Origin: Pedococcus badiiscoriae | Lineage (GTDB): Bacteria > Actinomycetota > Actinomycetes > Actinomycetales > Dermatophilaceae | Reading direction: 5' to 3' | Length of the DNA: 64,000 nt | NCBI RefSeq assembly: GCF_013408925.1 | Contig: NZ_JACCAB010000001.1 | Span: 2,790,001-2,854,000, forward strand | Shown: one piece after another, positions 26,817 to 35,507 of the stretch | How the letters are laid out: every line of letters starts with the position of its first letter | Numbering within the stretch: the first letter of the stretch is position 1 | Notes under the pieces: generated by a model | Databases searched by the model: none | What the model saw: only the letters and a program-made list of their open reading frames with translations | What the model was told of the DNA's origin: nothing | Program-made: the position numbers and the translations under genes

Positions 26817-27902
26817 CTACCCAACGCGCCGGCTCCCAACCACGGGCAGCCGATCGCGCGGCGGGGTTCGGCTCGGTGGGGTGCGCCTCTCGTGCGTGAC
26901 GACGGTGGCGGCGAGGGCGATGGTGAGGCCGATGACGGTCTCGACGGCGCGCTGGGCCAGCAGGGCGCCGATCGAGGCCGGCAGCATGAGGTCGCCGAGC
27001 AGGAGGGCCATCGGCGTGAAGAAGACCAGGCCGAGGCTGTAGTTGCGCCCGGTGGTCAGCTCGGTGCACGCCTGGAACGCGGCGATCACGAGGATCGCGG
27101 CATACCCGGCGGGGTGGGCGGCCAGGACGAGCGCTGCGACGCCGAGGCCCGCGGCGGTGCCGACCACCCGCTGGGCGGCGCGGGTGAGGCGGGCATGCAG
27201 GGCGGGTCCGGACATGGGCACGGACGCCGTGACGAAGGTCCAGTAGGGGTGGCCGATGCCGCTGGTCGCGACGGCAAGGCCTGCCGCGCCGATACCGAGC
27301 AGATAGCGGACGGCATGGCGGCCCACCGGGGCGGACGGGCGCAGGTCGCGCCAGGCCAGCCGCTGCGGCACCGGCTCGCTGCTGTCGCGGGCGCCGCGCC
27401 CCGGCAGGGCGAGCAGCAGCGCGAAGCCGGCGGCGCACACGACAGTGAGGGCGGCTGCGGGCACTGTGCTCAGCCGGATCGGGACCGTGGCCGAGGCGGT
27501 GAGGGCGAAGACCGGGTTGAGGGCTCCGGCCGGATGCCAGCGGCCCGACTCGGCGAGCAGCACCGCGACGGCGGCCCAGACGGCCCCGATCGGGACCAGC
27601 AGCCAGAGTCGGAACGGGACCGTCGCCACCAGCGCGCCGATGACGACGCCGACCACCAGCACGGCGCCCGCCTGCGCCTGCATGACCAGGCGCACCCGGG
27701 CCGGCTCGTGTCGGCCGTACAGGGCGGCGAAGGCGCCGATCGCCGCATAGAGCAGCAGGTCGCCGCGACCAGACGCCCAGCACGCCGCCAACGGCACGAA
27801 GATCGCCAGGCTCGCGCGCAGGGCGGTCCAATGGGCACCGGCGTGCGGGCCCAGGTCGAAGACGGCCGCCCACCAGGGCCGCGGCGGGGTGGCCTGCGTC
27901 AT
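26817..27902 (-). CDS. FUSC-family integral membrane protein
   Basis: A 361-residue protein with about ten hydrophobic segments in two halves. The first half includes LRASLAIFVPLAACWASG; the second repeats the topology and contains GTAAGLGVAALVLAAHPAG. This FUSC-type architecture is associated with efflux of aromatic acids or related compounds. It is divergent from a MarR-type regulator across an AT-rich operator region and followed by an SDR gene, which suggests an inducible detoxification unit. Confidence 0.8.
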   Translation of the reverse strand: MTQATPPRPWWAAVFDLGPHAGAHWTALRASLAIFVPLAACWASGRGDLLLYAAIGAFAALYGRHEPARVRLVMQAQAGAVLVVGVVIGALVATVPFRLWLLVPIGAVWAAVAVLLAESGRWHPAGALNPVFALTASATVPIRLSTVPAAALTVVCAAGFALLLALPGRGARDSSEPVPQRLAWRDLRPSAPVGRHAVRYLLGIGAAGLAVATSGIGHPYWTFVTASVPMSGPALHARLTRAAQRVVGTAAGLGVAALVLAAHPAGYAAILVIAAFQACTELTTGRNYSLGLVFFTPMALLLGDLMLPASIGALLAQRAVETVIGLTIALAATVVTHERRTPPSRTPPRDRLPVVGSRRVG

Positions 27903-27930
27903 TTCTCGCTCCGAGATGCTACATAAGTGA

Positions 27931-27962
27931 AGTAAGCAACGAGATTACTACAGTTCTGAACT
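27931..27962. promoter_or_regulatory. Operator-like palindromes between FUSC and MarR genes
   Basis: Within the 63-base divergent gap, AGTAA (27931-27935) faces TTACT (27945-27949) across nine bases, and AGTTCTGAACT (27952-27962) is an 11-base palindrome ending just before the marR-type ATG. The whole gap is markedly AT-rich in a GC-rich genome. MarR-family proteins usually bind such palindromes and repress both divergent genes. The assignment is positional. Confidence 0.5.
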
Positions 27963-27965
27963 ACC

Positions 27966-28499
27966 ATGGTGCCCATGGATCAGGACTCGGACGGCATGGC
28001 CGATGTCGACGACGCCGTGGACCGGATGCAGCACGAGTGGTCCCGCCTGCGCCCAGACCTGAGCTTCACCAGCCTCGGGGTGATCCACCGGGTGCTGCGC
28101 GCCTCCCGGCTCATCCTCGAAGCCAGCGACGCCTTCCTCGCCGGCTACGGGCTGACCCGCGGTGAGCTGGATATTCTGTCTGCGCTGCGCCGTTCGGACG
28201 AACCGCTGAGCCCGACGTCTCTGGCCCAGACGCTGTTGGCACCACGCTCCGCGATCACCATGCGCCTGAACGCCCTCCAGGCTCGGGGGCTGCTGAGCCG
28301 GTCGGCGAACCCGACCGACGGCCGCTCGTCCCTGCTCGTCCTCACGGACTCCGGGACGGCGTTCGTGGACGAGGTGATTCCCGCTCAGCTCGCCTTCGAA
28401 GATGCACTGCTCGCCGAAGTCCCGCCAGGGGAGATCGAGGGCCTGGCCGGCCGTCTGCGTGCGCTGACCTCCGTCTGGGAGCAAGGACGCGGCCACTAA
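27966..28499 (+). CDS. MarR-family transcriptional regulator
   Basis: A 177-residue winged-helix regulator. The helix-turn-helix and wing show as LTRGELDILSALRRSD, SPTSLAQTLLAPRSAITMRLNALQARGLL (about residues 80-108) and ANPTDGRSSLLVLTDSG. Helices at both ends would make the dimer. ATG 27966 or the in-frame ATG 27975 could be the start; the second gives MDQDSDGMADVDD. It probably represses itself and the divergent FUSC-SDR unit in response to a small phenolic or similar ligand. Confidence 0.88.
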   Translation: MVPMDQDSDGMADVDDAVDRMQHEWSRLRPDLSFTSLGVIHRVLRASRLILEASDAFLAGYGLTRGELDILSALRRSDEPLSPTSLAQTLLAPRSAITMRLNALQARGLLSRSANPTDGRSSLLVLTDSGTAFVDEVIPAQLAFEDALLAEVPPGEIEGLAGRLRALTSVWEQGRGH

Positions 28500-28528
28500 C
28501 CCGCGGTTGGGGCATCGAGCGCGGCGGG

Positions 28529-28963
28529 TCAGCCTCCTGTCAGGACGCTCACGTCGCGCTTGTCGACGACCTCGGTCGCGATGACGCTGAGCTTGCGGTT
28601 GGTGTCCATGCTCACCTTGTTCAGGAACCTGAAGGCCTCGGCCTCGTCCAGCTCGCCGGTGGCCATGACGATGCCGATCGCGGCACCGATCCTGCGCGAC
28701 CCGCGCAGGGCATGCTCGAGGTGGGCTGCGTGCTCTTCATGGAGGAGGCCCTCGGCCCGGAGCTGGGCGATGACCTCCCGGTCCAAGTCGAAGCGGGCAG
28801 CGAGGTCGTTGATCCGAGCGTCTTGCTGTGTGACTCGCTCGTCGTATGAGTCTGCTCGGGCACTCGCCGCCTCGGCGCCGGCCTGCAGCGCGTCGATGTC
28901 GGCTCGATTGCGGGCGATTGCTTCGCGCAGCTCGTCGAACGTCTCGTCCTTCATGGGGTTCAC
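28529..28963 (-). CDS. ANTAR-domain RNA-binding regulator
   Basis: A 144-residue protein. Residues 10-80 form a predicted coiled coil rich in Ala, Arg and Asp. The C-terminal 50 residues form an ANTAR domain (SRRIGAAIGIVMATGELDEA, then FRFLNKVSMDTNRKLSVIA). ANTAR proteins bind paired hairpins in nascent mRNA and prevent termination. No receiver or GAF domain is present, so its input is unclear. The GTG at 28963 or ATG at 28954 may be the start; neither has a clear ribosome site. It converges with the MarR gene. Confidence 0.8.
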   Translation of the reverse strand: MNPMKDETFDELREAIARNRADIDALQAGAEAASARADSYDERVTQQDARINDLAARFDLDREVIAQLRAEGLLHEEHAAHLEHALRGSRRIGAAIGIVMATGELDEAEAFRFLNKVSMDTNRKLSVIATEVVDKRDVSVLTGG

Positions 28964-29143
28964 TCACCCATCACTCCACGTGGCAGGCGCACCACGTCAT
29001 TCCTGCAAAGCTCCCCAGCTGGGATGGCCGCCGTTTTGACCGACGCACAGAATAAGTTGGACGGACCGCCCGTGACAAACCTTGGACACGCGTGTCTCGC
29101 GCCTCGACGCCAGGGGGCCGCGGCGCGTGACCGGAGAAGCCAC

Positions 29144-30034
29144 TCAGCTGACGAGCACCCGCTCCTGGAGCGGGGCGCGCACCAGGCGGTCAGCTGATCT
29201 CAGGCCCGGGATGGCCGCCAAGATGGCGAGAGGTCCGTAGCCCCCCAACACCGGGCAGGCAAGGAGCATGGCGGGGGCAAGCAGCCAAGCCCGATCGGTC
29301 TTGGCTGCCAGCACGACCATCGCGACCGCGAGAGCCAGTCGGCCGTACAGGACGACTCCCCCAGAGCCCGATGAGGAGTGCACGAAGGAAATCCATCTGA
29401 CCCACGCGTCGGGATCGAACGCCGCGGAGACGGCCACCACTGCGAGGGTCATGAGCACCGCCTGGGCGGCCTTGCGCCACTCCCGCCTGGCGATGAACCA
29501 CAAGCCCACGACGCCGGGGGCGATTTTCGTGAGCAACGGCAGAGCCAGTGCGCCGGAAGAGCCCCGCACCGCGAGGACCAGGGCTGCTGCGAAAAAGAAG
29601 TAGAGGTTGCCCAGCAGAAGCTCCGTGACGAACAGCGGGGCAATGCTGAGTGCATGCCGCCATCCGAGGGGAGCGAGAAGCCACGCGAGGACACCGACCT
29701 GCGCCACCAACCAGAGGAGCTGGAACGCCCGCCAGGGCAATGTCGCCAGCGGAGCGAGCACCTGAGCGAAAACCGGTGAGTAGAGATATGCATCGCGGTA
29801 CCCCGGAGGGCTGGTGTACCAGGTCTCCGGCATCCGGGCAGCCAGCCAGTACGCGTGGGAGTCGGCGCCCACCATCCCGCCACGAAAGTGAACGACGACC
29901 TGCATCGTCGCAAACAGCAGGCTGCCTGGGATGACCGCCACCCAGACGGCCCGCTGGAATGTGTGCAGCAGCTCCTCCCGAGTCATCTTGGTGACCAAAG
30001 CTCGTCTTCCCCTCACATCGGCCTCAGAGGTCAC
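29144..30034 (-). CDS. GT87-like (DUF2029) polytopic membrane glycosyltransferase
   Basis: A 296-residue protein with about eight hydrophobic segments. An aspartate near the first external loop (VGADSHAYWLAARMPETWY) and the YLYSPVFAQVLAPLATLPW motif match the GT87/DUF2029 family, which transfers mannose or arabinose from polyprenyl-phosphate donors outside the membrane. It is shorter than typical members (about 400 residues). It contains more A/T-ending codons than its neighbours, a possible sign of later acquisition. It lies just downstream of tRNA-Met on the same strand. Confidence 0.75.
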   Translation of the reverse strand: MTSEADVRGRRALVTKMTREELLHTFQRAVWVAVIPGSLLFATMQVVVHFRGGMVGADSHAYWLAARMPETWYTSPPGYRDAYLYSPVFAQVLAPLATLPWRAFQLLWLVAQVGVLAWLLAPLGWRHALSIAPLFVTELLLGNLYFFFAAALVLAVRGSSGALALPLLTKIAPGVVGLWFIARREWRKAAQAVLMTLAVVAVSAAFDPDAWVRWISFVHSSSGSGGVVLYGRLALAVAMVVLAAKTDRAWLLAPAMLLACPVLGGYGPLAILAAIPGLRSADRLVRAPLQERVLVS

Positions 30035-30099
30035 GATTCTCCACGCCCTGATGACGTCGCTCCATCGTCCGTTTGTCCACGGATGACCTGCGAAACGAG

Positions 30100-30176
30100 T
30101 GGTGGGGCAGGTCGGGCTTGAACCGACGACCGACGGATTATGAGTCCGCTGCTCTGACCGACTGAGCTACTGCCCC
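30100..30176 (-). tRNA. tRNA-Met (anticodon CAT), CCA encoded
   Basis: A full cloverleaf on the minus strand. Acceptor GGGGCAG pairs with CTGCCCC, the anticodon loop is CTCATAA with CAT (complement at 30140-30142), and the T loop is TTCAAGC. The discriminator A and CCA (30100-30102) are encoded, unlike the other two tRNAs here. A TAGGCT -10-like hexamer lies 35 bases upstream (30212-30217). The loop would also fit tRNA-Ile2 read by lysidine; I prefer elongator Met. Confidence 0.9.
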
Positions 30177-30448
30177 GGCACCAGCTCGGCGTTCACCGGC
30201 TGGGCGCCGCGAGCCTATCGCCCAGCACCTCGGGCCCAGCGCCCACGGCGGCATACCGGGAGGCGTCACGGTTGCCGCACCGTGGTGTTCCGCGGGATGT
30301 CACTGAGGTTGGTGTGGGTGCTGGTGCCTGAGTGCTTCGTGGTGCACAATGGGCCGAGCACAGCCAACTGAAGACGCGACAAGCAGCCAGGCCGGCAGGT
30401 GACGAGGTTCGTGGGGAAGACGTCCCTCGCACACCAAAGGAGGCCCGG

Positions 30449-30964
30449 ATGTCTGTCGCGATGCCGCGTGTCATGACCCGCGGGGTGGTGTTCATTCACT
30501 CCACCCCCAAAGCGCTGTGCCCGCACATCACCTGGGCGCTCGAGGCTGCACTCGACAGCCGGGTGGCCATCGACTGGACGCCGCAGCCTGCCGGTGCCGC
30601 ACTTGTCCGCGCGGAGTTCGCGTGGGCAGGGGTGCAAGGCACCGGCGCCAAGCTCGCCTCGACCCTGCGCGGCTGGGACAACCTGCGCTACGAGGTGACC
30701 GAGGAGCCCAGCGCCGGGTCGGACGGCTCGCGCTGGTCGCACACCCCGGGCCTGGGGATCCACCACACCTGGACCTCGGCCTCCGGCGACGCGGTGATCA
30801 ACGAGGACCGGCTCCGAGAGGTGCTTCGCCTGTCCCAGGGCTCGCCCGAGGCGATGCAGGAGATGATGGAGGAGCTGCTCGGCACCGAGTGGGACGCCGA
30901 GCTGGAGCCGTTCCGGTATGCCGGTGACGGGGCCCCCGTGCGCTGGTTGCACAAGGTGGGCTGA
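30449..30964 (+). CDS. DUF3145 family protein
   Basis: A 171-residue cytoplasmic protein of the actinobacterial DUF3145 family: MTRGVVFIHSTPKALCPHI, WALEAALDSRVAIDWTPQPA and WSHTPGLGIHHTWTSASGD are recognisable. Function unknown. ATG 30449 has a perfect AAAGGAGG ribosome site, so the longer open frame upstream is not used. In Streptomyces a DUF3145 gene sits next to the fatty-acid fab cluster; here it is separated from fabF by one membrane protein gene, so the association is kept. Confidence 0.9.
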   Translation: MSVAMPRVMTRGVVFIHSTPKALCPHITWALEAALDSRVAIDWTPQPAGAALVRAEFAWAGVQGTGAKLASTLRGWDNLRYEVTEEPSAGSDGSRWSHTPGLGIHHTWTSASGDAVINEDRLREVLRLSQGSPEAMQEMMEELLGTEWDAELEPFRYAGDGAPVRWLHKVG

Positions 30965-31058
30965 GGGCGTCCGGAGGGCAGCGCTGACCTGCACATTTCG
31001 AGGTTTTGGCCCCGTTTTGGGTAGTCTGTGGCGCTGACCTACGACTCTGGAGGAACGT

Positions 31059-31685
31059 GTGACCCGCCCCAACCTTCCTGTGGGGGCGCTGGCCGCAGTC
31101 TGTGGAGCAACGCTGCTGTGGTGCGCCTGGCTCATTCTCGCCGCTGATCTACCCACCGCTGCCCATGTCGCATCGTGGTGCCTGTGGGCGGTCGCAGCGG
31201 TGGCCGTCGTGACCCTGGTCGCCTATGTCCGCGAGTTCCTGCGACACCGCCAGCAGGCCGGGCGGGACGCCAGCTGGAAGCCCCTGCCGTCGCTGGTCCT
31301 GCTCTGGATCGGCGGCCTGACCGCGCTGCTGTCCTTCGCCTTCATCCTCCCGAACAAGGCTGCCGCCGCGGGCGCAGCCGCACCGGCGAGGCCCGGCACC
31401 TCGTTCGCCGCGCAGACCGTCCCGCCGACCCCGGCCACCCCCGCTGCCGCGTCGAGCACCTCCCGCCCTGCCACCTCGACGACCTCACCGCGGTCCTCGG
31501 CGTCCCGCACCGCGCTGCCCGCCCCTGCCTCGACCACGGCGTTGAACACCTCGACCGGAGGCGCACCGGCGCCCCGGCCGTCGGCGAAGACCGGCACACC
31601 GTCCACGTCCACCACGACGTCGCCCCTGATCAACATCCACATCTTCCCGACCCAGTCCCGGCGGACGAAGCCCCCCGGTCACTGA
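31059..31685 (+). CDS. Membrane protein with Ala/Pro/Ser/Thr-rich tail
   Basis: A 208-residue protein with three hydrophobic helices at about residues 8-30, 36-56 and 76-95 (LPSLVLLWIGGLTALLSFAF). A long low-complexity tail follows (TSTTSPRSSASRTALPAPAS), probably outside the cell and possibly glycosylated. GTG 31059 follows CTGGAGGAAC. A -10-like TAGTCT is at 31022-31027. I do not recognise a family. It converges with fabF. Confidence 0.65.
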   Translation: MTRPNLPVGALAAVCGATLLWCAWLILAADLPTAAHVASWCLWAVAAVAVVTLVAYVREFLRHRQQAGRDASWKPLPSLVLLWIGGLTALLSFAFILPNKAAAAGAAAPARPGTSFAAQTVPPTPATPAAASSTSRPATSTTSPRSSASRTALPAPASTTALNTSTGGAPAPRPSAKTGTPSTSTTTSPLINIHIFPTQSRRTKPPGH

Positions 31686-31733
31686 GCACGTCACCAAGCA
31701 CCGGCGGGCGGCGTCTGGTCCTCGGGCCTCGGC

Positions 31734-32978
31734 CTAGACGCTGGTGAAGACCACCGCGACGTTGTGGCCACCGAAGCCGAACGAGTTGTTGAGTGCGGCA
31801 ATGTCGCCGTCGGGCAGGGCGCGCGCCTCACCGTGCACGACGTCGAGCTTGATCGCAGGATCGAAGTCGTCCAGGTTGATCGTCGCCGGTGCGATCCGGT
31901 GGTGCAGCGCCAGGATCGTCAGGACGCCCTCGAGCGCCCCGGCCGCTCCGAGGAGGTGACCGGTCATCGACTTGGTGGCGCTGACCGGCATACCGTCGGC
32001 GTCGTCGCCGAAGGCGCGCCGGATGGCGTTGGACTCCGCCACGTCCCCGACGGGGGTGGAGGTGGCGTGGGCGTTGACGTGCACGATGTCCTTGGGGGAC
32101 AGGCCCGCCCGCTGGACCGCCTCGACCATGGCCCGGGACGCGCCCGCGCCCTCGGGTTCGGGCGCCGCGATGTGGTGGGAGTCGGCTGACATGCCCACCC
32201 CGCCGACCTCGGCGTAGATCTTGGCCCCACGTGCCTTCGCCGCCTCGTACTCCTCGAGCACGATCACGGCGGCACCCTCGCCCAGGACGAAGCCGTCGCG
32301 ACCGGTGTCATAGGGCCGGGACGCGCGCTCGGGGTCGTCGTTGCGGGTCGACAGCGCCTGCATGGCGGCGAACCCGGCGATGGGCAACGCGTGCACGGCA
32401 CCCTCGGTGCCGCCGGCGACGGCGATGTCGGCGCGTCCCGCGCGGATCATCTCGTAGGCGTAGCCCATGGCCTCCAACCCGGAGGCGCAGGCCGACACGG
32501 GGGTGTGGGCCCCCGCGCGGGCGCCGATCTCGAGCGAGACGGCGGCCGACGAGGCGTTGGGCATGAGCATCGGGACGGCCAGCGGGAAGACCCGGCGCGG
32601 GCCCTTCTCACGCAGGTTGTCCCACTGGTCGAGCAGGGTCCAGACGCCGCCGATACCCGTGCCGATGCACGCCGCGAGGCGCTCGGGGTCGACCTCCGGG
32701 GCGCCGGCGTCGGCCCAGGCCTCACGCGTGGCGATCAGGGCGTACTGCGCGCTGGGGTCGAGCCGGCGCACCTCGACCTTGGTCAGCACGTCCAGCGGCT
32801 GGGTGTGGATGGTCGCGGCGAACTTCACCGGGAGCTCGTACTTCTCCACCCAGTCGAAGGGCATGGTCTTCGCGCCCGACCGTCCGGCCAGGATGGCGTC
32901 CCACGTTTCCGGGACGGTGCCGCCCACCGGGGTGGTCGCTCCGAGGCCTGTGACGACAACACGTCGTTCGGCGGTCAT
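31734..32978 (-). CDS. fabF: 3-oxoacyl-[acyl-carrier-protein] synthase II
   Basis: Elongating condensing enzyme of type II fatty acid synthesis; it joins acyl groups to malonyl-ACP. The 414 residues show VVVTGLGATTPVGGTV at the start, the active-site cysteine in VSACASGLEAMGYAYE, and the two catalytic histidine regions VNAHATSTPVGD and MTGHLLGAAGALE. It is last in the fabD-fabH-acpP-fabF cluster, 115 bases after acpP. Confidence 0.96.
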   Translation of the reverse strand: MTAERRVVVTGLGATTPVGGTVPETWDAILAGRSGAKTMPFDWVEKYELPVKFAATIHTQPLDVLTKVEVRRLDPSAQYALIATREAWADAGAPEVDPERLAACIGTGIGGVWTLLDQWDNLREKGPRRVFPLAVPMLMPNASSAAVSLEIGARAGAHTPVSACASGLEAMGYAYEMIRAGRADIAVAGGTEGAVHALPIAGFAAMQALSTRNDDPERASRPYDTGRDGFVLGEGAAVIVLEEYEAAKARGAKIYAEVGGVGMSADSHHIAAPEPEGAGASRAMVEAVQRAGLSPKDIVHVNAHATSTPVGDVAESNAIRRAFGDDADGMPVSATKSMTGHLLGAAGALEGVLTILALHHRIAPATINLDDFDPAIKLDVVHGEARALPDGDIAALNNSFGFGGHNVAVVFTSV

Positions 32979-33093
32979 GGCTGGGTCTGCTCCTTCGTCG
33001 GGGTGGTGCGGTTGGCGAGGCGCCGGTGCGGAGTGGCGGCCGAGCAGCAGAGGTATGCCGCGTGGCCGCCACCCGCGCTGGGTTCAGCCCGGC

Positions 33094-33342
33094 TCAGCCC
33101 TGGTTCTTGGCGATGAACGACACGGCGTCGCCGACGGTCTTGAGGTTCTTGACCTCGTCGTCGGGGATCCGCACGCCGAACTTCTCCTCGGCGTTGACGA
33201 CGATGGTCATCATCGACAGCGAGTCGATGTCGAGGTCATCGGTGAAGGACTTCTCGGACTGCACCGAGTCGGTGTCCAGACCGGTCTCCTCGTTGACGAT
33301 CTCGGCCAGACCCTCGAGGATCTCCTGCTCGCTCTGCGCCAT
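33094..33342 (-). CDS. acpP: Acyl carrier protein
   Basis: An 82-residue acidic carrier protein. The phosphopantetheine attachment serine is S41 in DDLDIDSLSMM. The sequence MAQSEQEILEGLAEIVNEE begins at ATG 33342 with AAGGAGC upstream; the frame is open before it but unlike ACP. It carries growing acyl chains between FabD, FabH and FabF, which surround it in this operon. Confidence 0.96.
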   Translation of the reverse strand: MAQSEQEILEGLAEIVNEETGLDTDSVQSEKSFTDDLDIDSLSMMTIVVNAEEKFGVRIPDDEVKNLKTVGDAVSFIAKNQG

Positions 33343-33439
33343 CCGGCTCAGCTCCTTCTCTTGATGGTGTGACTGGTGGTCGTCACGTGGTGTGGTCACT
33401 GCGGTGGCCCGGATCACCCGCGGGCCAGCGGGAGTCTGG

Positions 33440-34459
33440 TCAGGGGAGGACGACGACCTGCGCGGCATACACGAGGCCGGCACCGAACCCGATCTGGAGG
33501 GCGAGCCCGCCGTGGGCCACCTCGCCCTCGCGGAGCATCCGCTCGGTGGCGAGCGGGATGGAGGCGGCGGAGGTGTTGGCCGTCTCCGCGATGTCGCGGG
33601 CGACCGGGATGTCGGCGGGCAGCTTGAGCTGCTTGATCATCGCGTCGATGATGCGCATGTTGGCCTGGTGCGGGATGAAGGCATCGAGGTCCTCCGCGCG
33701 CACCCCGGCGGCGTCCAGCGCCTTCTGGGCGACCGGCGCCATGCCCCAGACGGCCCAGCGGAACACCGACTGACCGGCCATGCCGATGGCGGGCCAGCCC
33801 AGGTCGCCGTCGCGCACCTCGACCCACGAGTCCCGCTGCGAGATGGTCTTCCACTGCGAGCCGTCCGAGCCCCACACGGTGGGGCCGATGGCGGGGGTGT
33901 CCGACGGGCCGACGATCGCGGCGCCGGCGCCGTCGCCGAAGATGAAGGCGGACCCCCGGTCCTTCGGGTCGGTGAAGTCGGAGAGCTTCTCCACCCCGAC
34001 GACCAGGACGTGGCGTGCGCTGCCCCCGCGGACCATGTCGCTGGCCAGGCTCACGGCGTGGCAGTACCCGGCGCACGCGGCGGAGATGTCGAACGCAGCA
34101 CCCCGGATGCCGAGACGGTCGGCGAGGATCGGCGCGGCAGCGGGGGTCTGGTAGGGGTGGGTGACCGTGGCCACCACGACCGCGTCGACGTCGGACGCCT
34201 CGAGCCCGGCTGCGGTGAGCGCCTCCCGCGTCGCTGCCTCGGACATGTCGACGACGCTCTCGTCCTTGGCCGCGAACCGGCGGCTCTTGATGCCGGAGCG
34301 CTCCTGGATCCACTCGTCGGAGGAGTCGATCGCCTCGACGATCTCGGAGTTCATGACGACGCGTTCGGGTCGGTAGCCGCCGACGCCCATGATGCGCGCG
34401 TAGGTCGCACCTTCCGCGGCAGTGATGGAGCCGGTGCCCTTGGGGGCGGGTGGGGTCAT
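33440..34459 (-). CDS. fabH: 3-oxoacyl-[acyl-carrier-protein] synthase III
   Basis: Starts fatty acid synthesis by condensing an acyl-CoA primer with malonyl-ACP. The 339 residues contain the active-site cysteine in DISAACAGYCHAV, the histidine in FIPHQANMRIIDAM and asparagine in ETANTSAASIPLA. ATG 34459 comes one base after the fabD stop, which argues for translational coupling. In actinobacteria FabH usually prefers branched primers, giving iso and anteiso fatty acids; that is inferred here. Confidence 0.96.
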   Translation of the reverse strand: MTPPAPKGTGSITAAEGATYARIMGVGGYRPERVVMNSEIVEAIDSSDEWIQERSGIKSRRFAAKDESVVDMSEAATREALTAAGLEASDVDAVVVATVTHPYQTPAAAPILADRLGIRGAAFDISAACAGYCHAVSLASDMVRGGSARHVLVVGVEKLSDFTDPKDRGSAFIFGDGAGAAIVGPSDTPAIGPTVWGSDGSQWKTISQRDSWVEVRDGDLGWPAIGMAGQSVFRWAVWGMAPVAQKALDAAGVRAEDLDAFIPHQANMRIIDAMIKQLKLPADIPVARDIAETANTSAASIPLATERMLREGEVAHGGLALQIGFGAGLVYAAQVVVLP

Positions 34460-34460
34460 G

Positions 34461-35429
34461 TCAGGCCTCTTGCGAGTGGGTCGGGGTGGAGCCTGGGCCG
34501 GCGGGGTCTCCGCCGTGGTCGCGAACCAGCTGCTGCGCCGCCTCGAGGTCGTCAGGCGTCTTGACAGCCAGTGTGGCAACTCCCGGCATCGCGCGCTTGG
34601 CGAGACCGACGAGGGTGCCTGCTGGAGGGAGCTCGATCATGGCCGTGACCCCCAGGTGGACCAGGGTCTGCATGCACTGGTCCCACCTCACCGGGCTGCT
34701 GACCTGGCGCACCAGCCGGGCGAGGACCTCCCTGCCGGTGGGGACTGCCTGGCCGTCGGAGTTGGACAGCAGGGTGATCCCCGGGTCGCTGACGTCGAAG
34801 TCGGCGGAGAGCTGTTCGAGCGCGTCGACCGCGGGCGCCATGTGGGTGGTGTGGAAGGCGCCAGCCACCTGCAACGGGATGACCCGGGCCTTGGCCGGCG
34901 GGTCGGCCGCCAGGGCGGCGAGCTGCTCGAGGGTGCCGGCGGCGACGGTCTGGCCGGCGCCGTTCGCATTGGCGGCGGTGAGGCCGTGGCGGCCCAGTGC
35001 CTCCGCGACCTCGGTGGGGTCGCCCCCGAGGACGGCGCTCATGCCGGTCGGGGCCAGGGCGCTGGCAGCGGCCATGCGTGCCCCGCGCTCGCGGACGAAC
35101 ACCATCGCGTCGTGGTCCGTCAGCACGCCGGCGAAGGCCGCCGCGGTGATCTCCCCGACCGAGTGGCCGGCTGTCGCTCCGACGCCGGTCGTGGGGCCGC
35201 CGGGCAGCAGGACGGCTGCGGCGGCCAGGCCCGCCGCGACGATGAGCGGCTGGGCGACGGCGGTGTCCTTGATGGTCTCGGCGTCGGAGGTCGTGCCGTG
35301 CGCGACGAGGTCGAGCCCCGCGACGTCGGACAGTGCTTCGAGGCGGTCGCGGAACGCCGGCAGCTCCAGCCAGGGGGCGAGGAAGCCGGGGGTCTGGGAG
35401 CCCTGTCCCGGGCAGACGATTGCTAGCAC
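34461..35429 (-). CDS. fabD: Malonyl-CoA:ACP transacylase
   Basis: Loads malonate onto ACP for type II fatty acid synthesis. The 322 residues show the opening AIVCPGQGSQTPGFLAPW, the nucleophilic serine in TAGHSVGEITAAA and the histidine in VAGAFHTTHM. GTG 35429 is preceded by AAGGCT six bases upstream, close to the TAGGCT leaderless hexamer, although GGGAGG also adjoins the start. It is the first gene of the fab operon, directly downstream of the FasR-type regulator. Confidence 0.95.
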   Translation of the reverse strand: MLAIVCPGQGSQTPGFLAPWLELPAFRDRLEALSDVAGLDLVAHGTTSDAETIKDTAVAQPLIVAAGLAAAAVLLPGGPTTGVGATAGHSVGEITAAAFAGVLTDHDAMVFVRERGARMAAASALAPTGMSAVLGGDPTEVAEALGRHGLTAANANGAGQTVAAGTLEQLAALAADPPAKARVIPLQVAGAFHTTHMAPAVDALEQLSADFDVSDPGITLLSNSDGQAVPTGREVLARLVRQVSSPVRWDQCMQTLVHLGVTAMIELPPAGTLVGLAKRAMPGVATLAVKTPDDLEAAQQLVRDHGGDPAGPGSTPTHSQEA

Positions 35430-35480
35430 CCTCCCAGCCTTGCGGTCCGGCCGTGACCTGAGCGTGACCGTTTGGCACGA

Positions 35481-35507
35481 ACATCCGCGACGACATTTGG
35501 AGGATGT
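35481..35507. promoter_or_regulatory. Inverted repeat in the fasR-fabD gap, candidate FasR operator
   Basis: ACATCC (35481-35486) faces GGATGT (35502-35507) across 15 bases, immediately after the fasR stop codon and about 50 bases before fabD. Related half sites ACGAACAT and ACGACAT occur in the same stretch. In Streptomyces coelicolor the PucR-type FasR activates the fab operon from the gap between fasR and fabD. The exact site here is inferred. Confidence 0.45.

Noticed and set aside
30100..30176. tRNA with CAT anticodon considered as tRNA-Ile2
   Set aside because: The anticodon loop alone cannot exclude it, but the body looks like elongator Met; recorded as tRNA-Met with this caveat.
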